Shown one piece after another: positions 19,026 through 29,000 of a DNA stretch of 31,175 nt; position 1 is the first letter of the stretch; each line of letters starts with the position of its first letter. The notes beneath the pieces are model-generated. The model made no database searches, was not told where the DNA came from, and saw nothing but the letters and a program-made list of their open reading frames with translations. This stretch comes from a virus: the IMG/VR virus record IMGVR_UViG_3300042390_000331, positions 1 to 31,175 of that record, one strand, 5' to 3'. The translations under genes were made by a program, and so were the position numbers.

Positions 19026-20714
19026 ATGGATGATTTAGAAGAAGTTATAATTACATTAAACAGCATGGATGATTTAGATTCCTTTTATAATGATATGGAA
19101 GCTATGAGTAGTTTAACTACTGTTCCTGATAGAGCTGTGCCGGTGTATAGACGAAGACCGATTAGTAAAAACACACATTATATGTTATCACATGCTGAAG
19201 TTGCAATAATTGCCACTGATCCTCGAGTTGAAGGAATCACATTTTCAAAATTAGCCAAAGCTGCTGTTAAACCAATGTGGACATCTCCAACTAACACGTT
19301 TGATAAATCATCAACTGCAAATTCAAATCATTATAACTGGGGTTTAAAGAGATGTGTAGTAGGTATGCAAATCCCTAATTGGGGTAATAATGGTACTACT
19401 GCAGTATTAGATTCGGTATCACATAGTCTAAGTGGTAAAAATGTTGATGTTATAATTGTAGATGGGCATATTCGCCCAGATCACCCAGAGTTTGCAAAAA
19501 ATGCAGACGGCACGGGTGGCACTCGAGTTAATCAATTTCAATGGTTTACATTAAATGGTACAGTTGCGTCAATTGACGATGATGGTACTGCATTAACTGG
19601 ATCAACATATGCATATATGTGGCAGTCTACAGCTGGATCGGATATGGTATCGGATAACAACCATGGTTGCCATGTTGCTGGTACTGTTGCAGGTAATACA
19701 AACGGCTGGGCAAGAGATGCCAACATCTATAATATTAGCCCGTACAGTACAAACCCAAACACATCAATGAGTTCTCTAGTAATGTGGGATTATATTAGAG
19801 CATTCCATAGAACTAAAGCAATTAATCCAGCAACCGGTCGTAAAAATCCTACAATATGTAATTGCAGTTACGGGACATCGATTAGTTGGCCCGATGCGAC
19901 GATAGGGACTGGTCCAATCACTCAAATAAATTATCGAGGAGTTAATGTTGGCACAGTTGGCACATCGGCAACTGCTGCTCAGTTAAATGCGGCTAAGATT
20001 CGAAACCTTGGAGGCACTGCAACTGTACCGTATTACGTTAGTTCAGTAGTTTCTGATATACAACAAGCAATAGACGACGGAGTAATTATAGTTGGTTCTG
20101 CAGGGAATGACTCGTTTTTTGTTGATGATCAAACTGGTTTAGATTATAACAATTATTTTTGGGCAACTTATGGCGGTACTTCGTATTCGTGGTATGTTCA
20201 TAAAGGATCTGCTCCAGGTTGTGCAACAAATGTAATTACTGTAGGATCAGTTGGCGCAACAACGACGGAGCAAAAAGCTTCATACAGTAATACCGGGCCC
20301 GGTATTAACATATTTGCTCCAGGATCTAACATTGCAAGTTCATTTAACATAAGTGACGTATGGTTAAATTCCCCTGACCCAAGAGATTCAACATTTGTAA
20401 AAGGAAAAATATCAGGAACATCAATGGCTAGCCCGCAGGTTACTGGTGTATTAGCATGTGTGTTAGAGATGTACCCAACTATGACACAGGCAGATGCAAT
20501 ACGTTATATACAAGCATATTCAAAAGATAATCAATTAACATCAGGTAGTGGGGGCATATCAGATAGTTATGATACAATGTTAGCACCAAATCGATATTTG
20601 TATGCATATCCTGAGAGACCGGTATCTAATTATGTGTTTCCAAAAATTAATTATTGGATAAGACCTGCGTCTGGACAAGTATATCCGAGACCAAAACGGC
20701 GTGTTTACAAATAA
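19026..20714 (+). CDS. Subtilisin-like serine protease (peptidase family S8), probably virion-associated
   Basis: This 562-residue protein has the full set of subtilase active-site motifs: Asp146 in VIIVDGHIRPDHPEF, His213 in NNHGCHVAGTVAG, the oxyanion-hole Asn361 in VGSAGNDS and Ser466 in GTSMASPQVTG. The usual Thr of HGTHVAGT is Cys215. The segment THYMLSHAEVAIIATDPRVEG (about 57-77) resembles the end of an I9-type propeptide, so residues 1 to about 100 may be an intramolecular inhibitor. There is no signal peptide or membrane segment. The tail after about 530 is short and basic (PRPKRRVYK). GGAGAG at 19015-19020 precedes the start, one base after the upstream stop. Lying between fibre and baseplate genes under late control, it could act on host surface proteins or process a neighbouring structural protein. 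The protease assignment is strong; the target is unknown. Confidence 0.92.
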   Translation: MDDLEEVIITLNSMDDLDSFYNDMEAMSSLTTVPDRAVPVYRRRPISKNTHYMLSHAEVAIIATDPRVEGITFSKLAKAAVKPMWTSPTNTFDKSSTANSNHYNWGLKRCVVGMQIPNWGNNGTTAVLDSVSHSLSGKNVDVIIVDGHIRPDHPEFAKNADGTGGTRVNQFQWFTLNGTVASIDDDGTALTGSTYAYMWQSTAGSDMVSDNNHGCHVAGTVAGNTNGWARDANIYNISPYSTNPNTSMSSLVMWDYIRAFHRTKAINPATGRKNPTICNCSYGTSISWPDATIGTGPITQINYRGVNVGTVGTSATAAQLNAAKIRNLGGTATVPYYVSSVVSDIQQAIDDGVIIVGSAGNDSFFVDDQTGLDYNNYFWATYGGTSYSWYVHKGSAPGCATNVITVGSVGATTTEQKASYSNTGPGINIFAPGSNIASSFNISDVWLNSPDPRDSTFVKGKISGTSMASPQVTGVLACVLEMYPTMTQADAIRYIQAYSKDNQLTSGSGGISDSYDTMLAPNRYLYAYPERPVSNYVFPKINYWIRPASGQVYPRPKRRVYK

Positions 20715-20734
20715 ACATACACTTAATATTACTT

Positions 20735-20742
20735 GATAAATA
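20735..20742 (+). promoter_or_regulatory. Candidate T4-type late promoter (GATAAATA)
   Basis: GATAAATA sits in the 48-base gap after the protease gene and ends 20 bases before the next start codon. It fits the NATAAATA late promoter pattern and is one of three such sites, each in an intergenic gap longer than 30 bases. Confidence 0.55.
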
Positions 20743-20762
20743 TACGATAATGAGAGACTACT

Positions 20763-21371
20763 ATGCAGAATAAAGAAACAACAGGCATACATATTGAGGG
20801 ACACCTTAAGATCTATGACCCTACAAGTAATGAAGTGTACGTTAATAAACGTAATGCAATTCATTATGAAAATATGAGCATTGCGCTAGCAAGCAGCATT
20901 GCAAACAGAGGTCAGGGATTTATATACCAGATGGGTTTTGGCAACGGCGGAACAGCAGTTGATCCAACTGGAATTATTACATACTTATCACCAAATAGTT
21001 CAGGATCAAATTCTAGTTTATATAATGAAACATTTACAAAAGTTGTAGATGATAATTCTAAGAATAATTTAGATCCAACCCGTAATTATATTGATTCTCG
21101 ACATACTGTAGGTAAAAATTATACCGATGTTTTTATTACATGTTTGTTAGATTACAGCGAGCCAGCTGGACAGAATGCATTTGACACTTCAATTAGTAGC
21201 GACGGATTATTTGTATTTGATGAAATTGGATTAAAATCGTATAGCGACACTGGGAATGAATTGTTATTAACACATGTTATTTTTCATCCTGTACAAAAAT
21301 CGTTAAATCGATTAATTCAAATTGATTATACAGTACGTATTCAAAGTTTAACTGGCATAACAGGAGTCTAA
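20763..21371 (+). CDS. Conserved virion structural protein of unknown role
   Basis: A soluble 202-residue protein with no membrane segment or signal peptide. Its N-terminus (TGIHIEGHLKIYDPTSNEVYV, then NKRNAIHYENMS) and C-terminus (FDEIGLKS, LLTHVIFHPVQKSLNR, IDYTVRI) look like a conserved structural protein of marine T4-like phages that I have no T4 name for. The strand-rich C-terminal half would suit a baseplate or fibre-connector role. A late promoter motif lies upstream; the Shine-Dalgarno is a weak GAGAG near 20752. The gene is followed after three bases by the collar-domain protein, suggesting they are made together. It could correspond to one of the peripheral baseplate proteins (gp8 to gp11), but I see no motif to prove that. 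Confidence 0.6.
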   Translation: MQNKETTGIHIEGHLKIYDPTSNEVYVNKRNAIHYENMSIALASSIANRGQGFIYQMGFGNGGTAVDPTGIITYLSPNSSGSNSSLYNETFTKVVDDNSKNNLDPTRNYIDSRHTVGKNYTDVFITCLLDYSEPAGQNAFDTSISSDGLFVFDEIGLKSYSDTGNELLLTHVIFHPVQKSLNRLIQIDYTVRIQSLTGITGV

Positions 21372-21374
21372 GAT

Positions 21375-23420
21375 ATGGCAAATAATTCATATGATGTTAG
21401 ATTTACTGATCCGGCATCTGGATCATTGCAAGTTACAGATGAAACCTATAACGACGAGACTGATCTTACGTTTGTTGGTAGAAATAAACCAAGGTATGCA
21501 CAATATATTGCAGAAAATTTTTTACATTTGTTAGAAAATTTTGCATCTGATTCAATGCCAACTAAGCCAGTAACTGGTCAGTTATGGTTTAATACTACAA
21601 CTGATATTAATGAACTTCGAGTATATAACGGTTCTGAGTTTATTCCAACTGGATTAATAAAAAAAGCAAACACTGAACCTAGCGGTCAGCGAGGCGATTT
21701 GTGGATTGACACTGAGCAACAACAGTTGAAAATTTTCTCAGGAACTAATTGGCAAGTAGTTGGACCGCAGTTTAGCGACGGAATACTAACCGGAACAAAA
21801 CCAGAGTCAATGATAGCAGATGACGATACTACTCGGTCAATTCTATCACTGTATGCAAACAACGATAGAATTGCAATAATTAGTGAATCACAATTTACTC
21901 CAAAAGTTGTTACAGTTGGTTTTTCGGTAATTGGTAGAGGATTAACATTATCGAGCGAATCTAATGTAACTGACAGTACACAACTTAATAAATTATGGGG
22001 TACTGCGTTCTCTGCAGATAATTTAAATTACGATGGTAATGTAGTTAGTGCTATTAATTTTTTACGATCTGATAAAAATTCAGAAATTTCTGGGTCGTTA
22101 AGGGTTAGTTCAAATGACGGTATTACTATTGGAAAAGATTCAAGTTTTGGTATTAGTTCGTCGGTATCGGCTATTAGTTTAACATCGTTTGCAAATAAGA
22201 ATATTAATTTTGCATTTGGTAATCCAACAGAGTCGCCTGTGTCTGGATTGTTTATTAAAAAAACTAATAATGCTCCATTTGTAGGAATTGGTAATAATTT
22301 AAACCCTCAAAAAGAATTAGATGTATTAGGTGATGTTTTAATTAGTGGATCATTATTTATTGACGGGACTGCTAATTCAACAGCTATTGGAACTGGTAGC
22401 ATAATTACTGCCGGTGGTTTGTCAGTTGCTAAACAATCAAATTTTGGAAGTCTAGCTAAGTTTGCTGATACTGTTACATTAAGCAAAGACACATCAGGGT
22501 CAGTATTAGTACCAATGGCAACTGCAGTTCCAATTTATGATATTGGAGCAACAACACAACCATTTAGAAATGTATTTGGAATGTCGTTTGGCTCTGCAGA
22601 TGCAATAACTCCAAATAGTGTAGCTCCTAAATCACAGTTTTACGGTGTATTTAATGGAACACTTGCTGGTAACGTTAACGGGTCGGCAGCGTCACTAACA
22701 CAATCTGTAGCATTTTCGCTCAGTGGAGACATAACGTCGGCAAATGTTAATTTTAATGGAACTGCTCCGGTTGTGTTTGAAACAAAAGTAAGTGCAGATT
22801 TTTTTACATCTAAACCTGCATCGGCTACTGCATTAGATACTGATCAAATGTTAATATTTAGAAATAAAACTGGATTTGGTATTCAAACAATTACTAAAGC
22901 ACAGTTTTTATCATCAGTACCGGTTGTGCCAGTTGGATCAATTTTTCCGTTTGCAGGAACTACAGTACCATCTGGGTATTTGTTTTGTGATGGATCAGAA
23001 TTAGTAATTAAAAAATACAAAGGGTTATTTGATGTTATTGGGCATTCTTATCGAAATCAAACATTACTGTTAGGTGTGAGTACGTTTGCATTACCTGATT
23101 TAAGAGGTAGGTTCCCGTTAGGTAAAGATGATATGGACAACGAACTTTCGATATCATTAGCATCTGGAAGTACTGCTACTGCTGGAGGAAATCGTAACGG
23201 TGTAGGAGTAAACGGTGCATTACCGGCTAATCGAGTACATGATTTAGCAGCATCAACCTTAGGGTACGGTGCAGGTAACGAAACAATTGGTCAACTAGCG
23301 TCAGTTAATGCAACTGGAAGTAAAGCAACGGTAACTAGCGTAGGTGTTAACGAACAAGCATCTTCGATTATGAACCCATATCAGACAATTAATTATATTA
23401 TTTTTACAGGTGTTATTTAA
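21375..23420 (+). CDS. Short tail fibre-like protein with tail collar domain (gp12-type)
   Basis: This 681-residue protein starts with the module shared with the next two genes (LLENFA near 52, GQLWFNTT, GDLWID, WQVVGPQ; residues 1 to about 130). The middle carries fibre-shaft-like repeats such as ELDVLGDVLISGSLFIDG and AGGLSVAKQSNFGSLAKFAD. Residues about 519-585 are a phage tail collar domain: PVGSIFPFAG, PSGYLFCDGSEL, a KYKGLFDVIG helix and ALPDLRGRFPLG. It ends with IMNPYQTINYIIFTG, a usual collar-protein ending. In T4, gp12 with this domain is the short fibre that locks onto the host surface irreversibly. CAGGAG at 21361-21366 supports the start. The stop overlaps the following start (TAATG). 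Confidence 0.85.
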   Translation: MANNSYDVRFTDPASGSLQVTDETYNDETDLTFVGRNKPRYAQYIAENFLHLLENFASDSMPTKPVTGQLWFNTTTDINELRVYNGSEFIPTGLIKKANTEPSGQRGDLWIDTEQQQLKIFSGTNWQVVGPQFSDGILTGTKPESMIADDDTTRSILSLYANNDRIAIISESQFTPKVVTVGFSVIGRGLTLSSESNVTDSTQLNKLWGTAFSADNLNYDGNVVSAINFLRSDKNSEISGSLRVSSNDGITIGKDSSFGISSSVSAISLTSFANKNINFAFGNPTESPVSGLFIKKTNNAPFVGIGNNLNPQKELDVLGDVLISGSLFIDGTANSTAIGTGSIITAGGLSVAKQSNFGSLAKFADTVTLSKDTSGSVLVPMATAVPIYDIGATTQPFRNVFGMSFGSADAITPNSVAPKSQFYGVFNGTLAGNVNGSAASLTQSVAFSLSGDITSANVNFNGTAPVVFETKVSADFFTSKPASATALDTDQMLIFRNKTGFGIQTITKAQFLSSVPVVPVGSIFPFAGTTVPSGYLFCDGSELVIKKYKGLFDVIGHSYRNQTLLLGVSTFALPDLRGRFPLGKDDMDNELSISLASGSTATAGGNRNGVGVNGALPANRVHDLAASTLGYGAGNETIGQLASVNATGSKATVTSVGVNEQASSIMNPYQTINYIIFTGVI

Positions 23421-24421
23421 TGACGTACATAATAAACAAGACAGATGGTACAGTACTAACTGAAATTATTGACGGAAATATTGATCAATCTACAACTGAT
23501 TTAACGTTAATTGGTAAAAGTGCTAATGCATATGGCGAATATATAAATGAAAATTTAGTTCGATTATTAGAAAATTTTGCAAATTCAACACAACCTAAAC
23601 AATCTATACCTGGGCAATTATGGTTTGACACGTTAGAAAAAAGATTAAAAGTGTATGACGGTAAAGGATATAAAGTTTCAGGCGGTACTATTGTAGCTCC
23701 AATGATGCCTAGTTCAATTTCTCAAGGTGATATTTGGATCAAGTCAAATTCACGTCAACTTTGGTGCAATAATGGAGTTGAAACATTTTTAGTAGGCCCT
23801 CAAGATTCGTCAATGACTGGAATTAGTGTAGTGTCAGTGTATGGTACTGATCAAAATTCTCATACAGTAATAAAATTAATGATTGATGACACGTTAGTTG
23901 CAGTAATAAGTAGTGACTCATTTATTATTGACACAAATAGTTTGCCTGTAATTTATGGTTGGCCATCTACTGAAGCTGGCCCGGATCCAATAAATCAAGG
24001 TTTGAACTTAGTTAGTAATAATCCAAATTCAGAAAATGAAACAAAACCATTAATTACAAATGTTAGGACATCGTCTGGCACTAATGATGTAGTTAATAAT
24101 GAACGATTACTCACTGCAGTTAAGCAAACTGCACCGTATGCAATTTCGTTAGATATTTCCGGTTTGCATAATGCAGCAAACGATGCTGAAAAACATACTA
24201 AAATTGGATTAATGTTAGAGAAGTTATTTCCGGTTGCTGATTTTGATGTTGGCAATTTTACAGATCAGTTGCCTACATGTCGAGTGTTATGTACAGATGG
24301 CAGTATTAAAACTGTTAGAACTTTTAAATTGTCATCAGGTACTGGTACATCAGAGGAAGATACTGTAATTAAATGGCGACAAGTAAATGACGTTATTACA
24401 GTAAGTTCGATACTAACATAG
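23420..24421 (+). CDS. Structural protein consisting mostly of the shared anchor module
   Basis: This 333-residue protein has the same N-terminal module as its neighbours (DLTLIGKSANAYGEYINENL, LLENFANS, GQLWFDTLEKRLKVY, GDIWI, VGPQ). It has no collar, repeat or G2-like domain. The rest (about 135-333) includes a STEAGPDPINQGLNLV stretch, an AVKQTAPYAISLDISGLHNA segment and LMLEKLFPVADF before a strand-rich end. I do not recognise a receptor-binding domain there, so it may be a connector or chaperone-like subunit binding the same site as its paralogues. The start overlaps the upstream stop (TAATG), with only AGG at 23408-23410 as ribosome site, so translational coupling is likely. A late promoter motif follows the stop. 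Confidence 0.65.
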   Translation: MTYIINKTDGTVLTEIIDGNIDQSTTDLTLIGKSANAYGEYINENLVRLLENFANSTQPKQSIPGQLWFDTLEKRLKVYDGKGYKVSGGTIVAPMMPSSISQGDIWIKSNSRQLWCNNGVETFLVGPQDSSMTGISVVSVYGTDQNSHTVIKLMIDDTLVAVISSDSFIIDTNSLPVIYGWPSTEAGPDPINQGLNLVSNNPNSENETKPLITNVRTSSGTNDVVNNERLLTAVKQTAPYAISLDISGLHNAANDAEKHTKIGLMLEKLFPVADFDVGNFTDQLPTCRVLCTDGSIKTVRTFKLSSGTGTSEEDTVIKWRQVNDVITVSSILT

Positions 24422-24430
24422 TACAATATG

Positions 24431-24438
24431 AATAAATA
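24431..24438 (+). promoter_or_regulatory. Candidate T4-type late promoter (AATAAATA)
   Basis: AATAAATA lies in the 37-base gap before the gene at 24459, upstream of a good Shine-Dalgarno (AAGGA, 24447-24451, seven bases from the ATG). It is the third gap longer than 30 bases in the window and the third with this motif. Confidence 0.6.
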
Positions 24439-24458
24439 CATTAAACAAGGATACACAG

Positions 24459-26012
24459 ATGGCTTATAGCATTGACAGATATAATAGTAGTGGTAGTTCG
24501 GCAATCATCGTTGACGACGGCACAATTAATACCACACTTGATTTAAAGCTGATCGGCAAGAATTATGCCGGTTATGGCGAAGCACAAAATGAAAATTTTG
24601 TGTGGCTGCTTGAAAATTTTGCTAGTCGTACAGCTCCGCCAAGTGCAATTATTGGGCAGTTATGGTATGACAGCAGTCTTGGAAAATTAAAAGTAAACTA
24701 CGGCGCCGGTGCGTGGCGCACCGTGGCAGTAAACAACATTGTTGAAGACGGCGTTTCACCCCCAGGGTTAACCGTCGGTGATTTTTGGTGGAATTCAGTA
24801 ACTGAACGGTTATACTGCCGATCTACTAGTAACCGCGATATATATATTGGCGGTCAAGTTATAAATGCAAATACTCAATTAAAAATAACTAGCTTACCTG
24901 ATGATGTTGGTAATCCTCACCAGGTTATTGAAGCAATTGTTAACAACGTTATAACATTTATAATTAGTGAAATTGAATTTAATTTAGACACTACTGCGTT
25001 AAGCGTAGACGAAGCTACTGCGTTAAATGGATTTGCATTAATTCATAAAGGTATAACACTTTCTGGGTTAGACGCTGAAACTTCTACAATAAGTGAAACT
25101 GGTTATAAATTTAATGGTACTGCATCTAATTCAGATAAGTTAGCAGGTACACCGGCAGAGGGTTATATTACTGTAGCTTCACCAGTGTTTCCAAACGCTG
25201 CAAACTTTTCTGATGATGGATTTACAGTAGGACCAGGCCAAATTTTAGAAATTTATAATGAATTAGAAGTTCCTACAATTAAAAATAGAAAAAGCGAAAC
25301 TATTGTATTTCAAACTACTGATTCCGTAACCCTAGAAACAAATACTGCATTAACATTAAACGGTGCTGATATTTTCCCAGGTACTAATGATGTTACTAAC
25401 TTAGGCGGAATTGACAATCAGTTTCTTAATATGTATGCAGCATCATTTGAAGGTGCATTAAATGGGCATGCTACTAATGCAACGACTGAAGCAGACTTTG
25501 CTGATTCAATTCCAGTTAGAACATCTACAGTAACTACTTGGAATACTACTACATTAGCTCCAGATGGAGTAACAATAGTTCCTATATCTTATGAAATAGC
25601 AGCTGGATCAATTTATGCAACTGAATTTGCAGGAAAAGCATATTTAGGCGTTAACGCTGACTTAGCGGAAAAATATTTAGCAGATGACACATACGATGTT
25701 GGTACAGTATTAATAATTGGAGGAGATGCCGAAGTTACTGCTGCACAATCAGGGCATCGTGCAATCGGTGTAGTTTCGGCAAATCCGGCATACATAATGA
25801 ATGTTGGGCTAGCTAACGGCACAATAGTTGCACTAAAAGGGCGAGTTCCAGTAAAAACAACTGGGGCTATTAAAAAAGGTGATCGGTTAATTGCCACAGA
25901 TACCGGTCTAGCAAAATCGTTAACAAGTGAATGTGCAAGTTTAGTTTTTGCAATTGCGCTCAATGATAGTGATAACACGGAAGGCAACACTATTGAAGCA
26001 CTTATACTTTAA
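24459..26012 (+). CDS. Fibre-like protein: shared anchor module plus peptidase-G2-like C-terminal domain
   Basis: This 517-residue protein opens with the module shared with the two upstream genes (LDLKLIGKNYAGYGEAQNENF, LLENFASR, GQLWYDSSLGKLKV, GDFWW). A fibre-like middle follows (ILEIYNELEVPTIKNRKSE, LTLNGADIFPGTNDVTNLGG, FLNMYAASFEGALNGHATNA). Residues about 395-517 (ADLAEKYLADDTYDVGTVL, GHRAIGVVSANPAYIMN, VALKGRVPVKTTGAIKKGD, then FAIALNDSD) resemble the C-terminal autoprocessing or chaperone-like domain called peptidase G2 in phage tailspikes. A Ser/Lys autoproteolytic site is not proven from sequence. By hand count the bases 24481-24780 are about 46% GC against about 34% in 24001-24300, so the anchor-coding part may be newly acquired. 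A late promoter and a strong ribosome site precede it. Confidence 0.7.
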   Translation: MAYSIDRYNSSGSSAIIVDDGTINTTLDLKLIGKNYAGYGEAQNENFVWLLENFASRTAPPSAIIGQLWYDSSLGKLKVNYGAGAWRTVAVNNIVEDGVSPPGLTVGDFWWNSVTERLYCRSTSNRDIYIGGQVINANTQLKITSLPDDVGNPHQVIEAIVNNVITFIISEIEFNLDTTALSVDEATALNGFALIHKGITLSGLDAETSTISETGYKFNGTASNSDKLAGTPAEGYITVASPVFPNAANFSDDGFTVGPGQILEIYNELEVPTIKNRKSETIVFQTTDSVTLETNTALTLNGADIFPGTNDVTNLGGIDNQFLNMYAASFEGALNGHATNATTEADFADSIPVRTSTVTTWNTTTLAPDGVTIVPISYEIAAGSIYATEFAGKAYLGVNADLAEKYLADDTYDVGTVLIIGGDAEVTAAQSGHRAIGVVSANPAYIMNVGLANGTIVALKGRVPVKTTGAIKKGDRLIATDTGLAKSLTSECASLVFAIALNDSDNTEGNTIEALIL

Positions 26013-26020
26013 TATTTAAA

Positions 26021-26025
26021 AAGGA
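26021..26025 (+). promoter_or_regulatory. Ribosome binding site fixing the start of the terminal partial gene
   Basis: AAGGA, within an A-rich leader, lies six bases before the ATG at 26032. It supports that ATG over the in-frame Met at residue 13. Confidence 0.75.
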
Positions 26026-26031
26026 AAAATA

Positions 26032-29000
26032 ATGGCAACACTACCAGATACAACCAGTTTTAATGCAATGCAGGTACGGATTTCAAGAATTCTTGAAATT
26101 GGTGACGGCGATTATGGTTACGGACAAATTGCATTAAGTCAACAATTAGCTGCAAATAATCCGGCTAATTTGCTCGATTTTCAGAATTTAAGAACTGATA
26201 TTTTAGCAGCAAAACAACATCAAGTTGGTGTACTTACTACACTACCAATTACTCCAATTACTAACTCAATTACTGCCACACAATGGGCTGCATTTGAAAC
26301 AGTTCTTAAACAAGTAGAAGCAAACCGTACAGTTACTCCACCTGCTGCACAAGCAGCTCGCGATATATTAGTATCGGATACTATTACAACTGATTGGAAT
26401 GGCACAACTACCCAAATTGTAACTGCTGAATTTGTTGATGAAGATGCAATTCGTAACTACTTTAATACAGGTAGCTCAATTGAATTTTCTGCGTCACGTT
26501 CTGCAGGCGCGTCTACAACAAAAAATTCATCATGGACTAGTTTATTAGCAAACATTGGTGTAATAAGTTTTAAAAGAAGTGCAACTTCGTCAACTAAATC
26601 AGTTGGAACATCAATTGGGTATTCAAGATTAACTGATTCTTATCAAGTTATATTTCAAAAATTAACTACTGATACACTTAAACCAAACACTTATAAACTA
26701 AGTGCAAGATTAGTTGACAGTAGAACAATTGAATTTACTGTTGAATTTACAGATGGATCTACATCATTGTCAGATCCAAACGTTAATGGAACATTAACAA
26801 GCAATGTTAGGGCGTATCATGCAAGTGGTGTATTTGTAGCAGTTCCTGCTCCATCTGCAGTTGGCGAAATGTCTGCAGGACAAGCTAATCCGTCATTTAT
26901 TATTACACGTGACTCAACTTCAATTGGTGAAGGTCAAACTGGAGTAACATTTACTGTTACTACTGTAAACTTTGACGATGCTCCGTTATATTGGAATGTA
27001 AAAGGATATGGCATCACTGCTGCTGATTTTGTTGAAGCTACGTTACAAGATAGCTTTGCTATTACTAGCGGATTTGGATCGTTTTCTTTAACTGCAAGCG
27101 ATGACAAATTTACTGAAGGAACTGAAAAATTTGTAGTTGAAATTCGAGTAGCACCTGAATTAACATCTCCGGTAGTAGCAACAATTGCATCAGCACCTGA
27201 GATAATTAACGATTTATCATTAACAGTACCTGTGATACGAACAACACCATCTTACAATTTTGTATCACAATCAGTTAGTGCAACTGCTGAAGGTAACACA
27301 ATTACATATACAGTTGTAACAACCGGTGTAGCAGATAATACACAATTATATTGGGCAACAAAAGGGTTAACAGCTGGTATAACTGCTGCTGATTTTGAAG
27401 ACAACACATTAACTGGTACAATTACAATTTGGAACAATACTGCTGATATTGTTAGAACATTAGTTGATGATAAAGCAGTTGAACAAATTGAATCTTTCCA
27501 AATTGTGTTATCTACAATTGATGCTACTACCGGAGTTAAAAGACAAGTACAAATCAGTTATCTAATGCAAATTGTTGATACTGCAGTGGTTGTTCCGGAT
27601 GTTCCTTACTTAGTATCTACAAGTTTAACAACAGTACCTGAAGGTTCGGTGCTAGCAGTTAACTATAAAATTACAACACCAAAATTACCAATTAACACTA
27701 GATTATATTGGCAAACATTTCGTGATATTGGAACAATAAACGGAAGTGATTTCAATGACGGGTTGTTGTCTGGATCAGTATTAATATCAAATCAAATGGG
27801 TGTTGTTCCTCGTTATTTAAAAGCAGACGGTGTAACAGAAGGTCTTGAATCGTTTCATTTAACATTCTATTCTGATGCAGCAATGACTAACGAGCTACAA
27901 GAAGGTCCAACTGTATCAATAACAGAATCTGTTAGTTATTTAATCACAAAAGATTATAGTGCAATGGCCGAAGGTGGATTGGGCATTAATTTTACAGTTA
28001 ATACTCCTGCATTAGAGAATGGTAAGAATTTATATTATAGAGTAGTATCTGAATCTGGCACAGTTGATGCAGATGATCTAGTTGATGGAGTATCTGGAAT
28101 ATTTGCAGTTAATAACAACGTTGGTAAATTTTTAATTCGTGCAAAAGACGACACGTTAACTGAAGGTGTTGAACAGTTCCGTGTCGAAATTCGTGAGACT
28201 GACGGTGTAAGTGGCGCAATTTTAGTATCAAGTCAAAGTTCAACAATTACTGAACCAAATGTTTATGATATTATATCACAAAGATCTGCAATTACTGAAG
28301 GCCAAATTGGTGTTGAGTTTACAATTAAGACTCCAAAAGTAGCAAACGGTACTGTGTTATACTGGTCAACTGTAACTGATACTGGAACTATTACTGCAAG
28401 TGATTTTACTGATAACACATTAACTGGTACAGTTACTATCACTAATAACATCGGCTCTATTACAAGAACTGCAGTAGTTGATGCGTTAACTGAAGGTGAT
28501 GAGTCTTTCCATTTAGTATTAAAAACAGGATCTGCATCTGGTACAACTGTTAAAATTGGCGATCCGGTTACAATCTCAGAATATGTAAAATATTCAATTA
28601 CTCCATCGACTCAGTCAATTGCAGAAACTGGAGCAGGTGTAACATTTAATATTACTACTCCAAAAGTATCAAACGGCTCGTTAGTATATTGGTCAATCTT
28701 ACCAGGTTCTGGTAACATTACTGCAGATGATTTCATTGTTTCCGATGCACAAGGCGGGTCGGCACAACGATTAACTGGTAGAGTTTCTATTCAAAACAAT
28801 AGAGGTTCGTTTATTATTGCTGCTAGACCTGATAGTTTAACTGAAGGTAGTGAAACATTCCAAGTTGAATTAAGATTAGACGATATTGACGGACCAGTTG
28901 AACAAACTACCCGAGAAATTACAATATCTGAAACTGTTAACTATCAAGTTATTGCAGGTACATCAACTGTAACAGAAGGACCAGGCAGTGTAACATTTAC

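Larger units (their letters stand above)
21375..24860 (+). repeat. Paralogous N-terminal module present in three consecutive genes
   Basis: Residues 1 to about 130 of the genes starting at 21375, 23420 and 24459 share one layout: a hydrophobic strand start, a D-L-T/K-L/F-(I/V)G(K/R) segment, LLENFA near residue 50, P-x-x-x-(I/V)-x-GQLW(F/Y)(D/N), KL(R)V, GD(L/I/F)W and a final (V/I)G-(P/G)-Q. At the DNA level gaaaattttgc around LLENFA is identical in all three. This implies duplication of an anchor domain with different distal parts. Confidence 0.8.

Noticed and set aside
19026-20714. Protease as the prohead maturation protease (gp21)
   Set aside because: The motifs are those of S8 subtilases; gp21 is a different family and is encoded with the head genes.
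20715-20762. Terminator after the protease gene
   Set aside because: No GC-rich hairpin followed by a T run is visible here or in the other short gaps.
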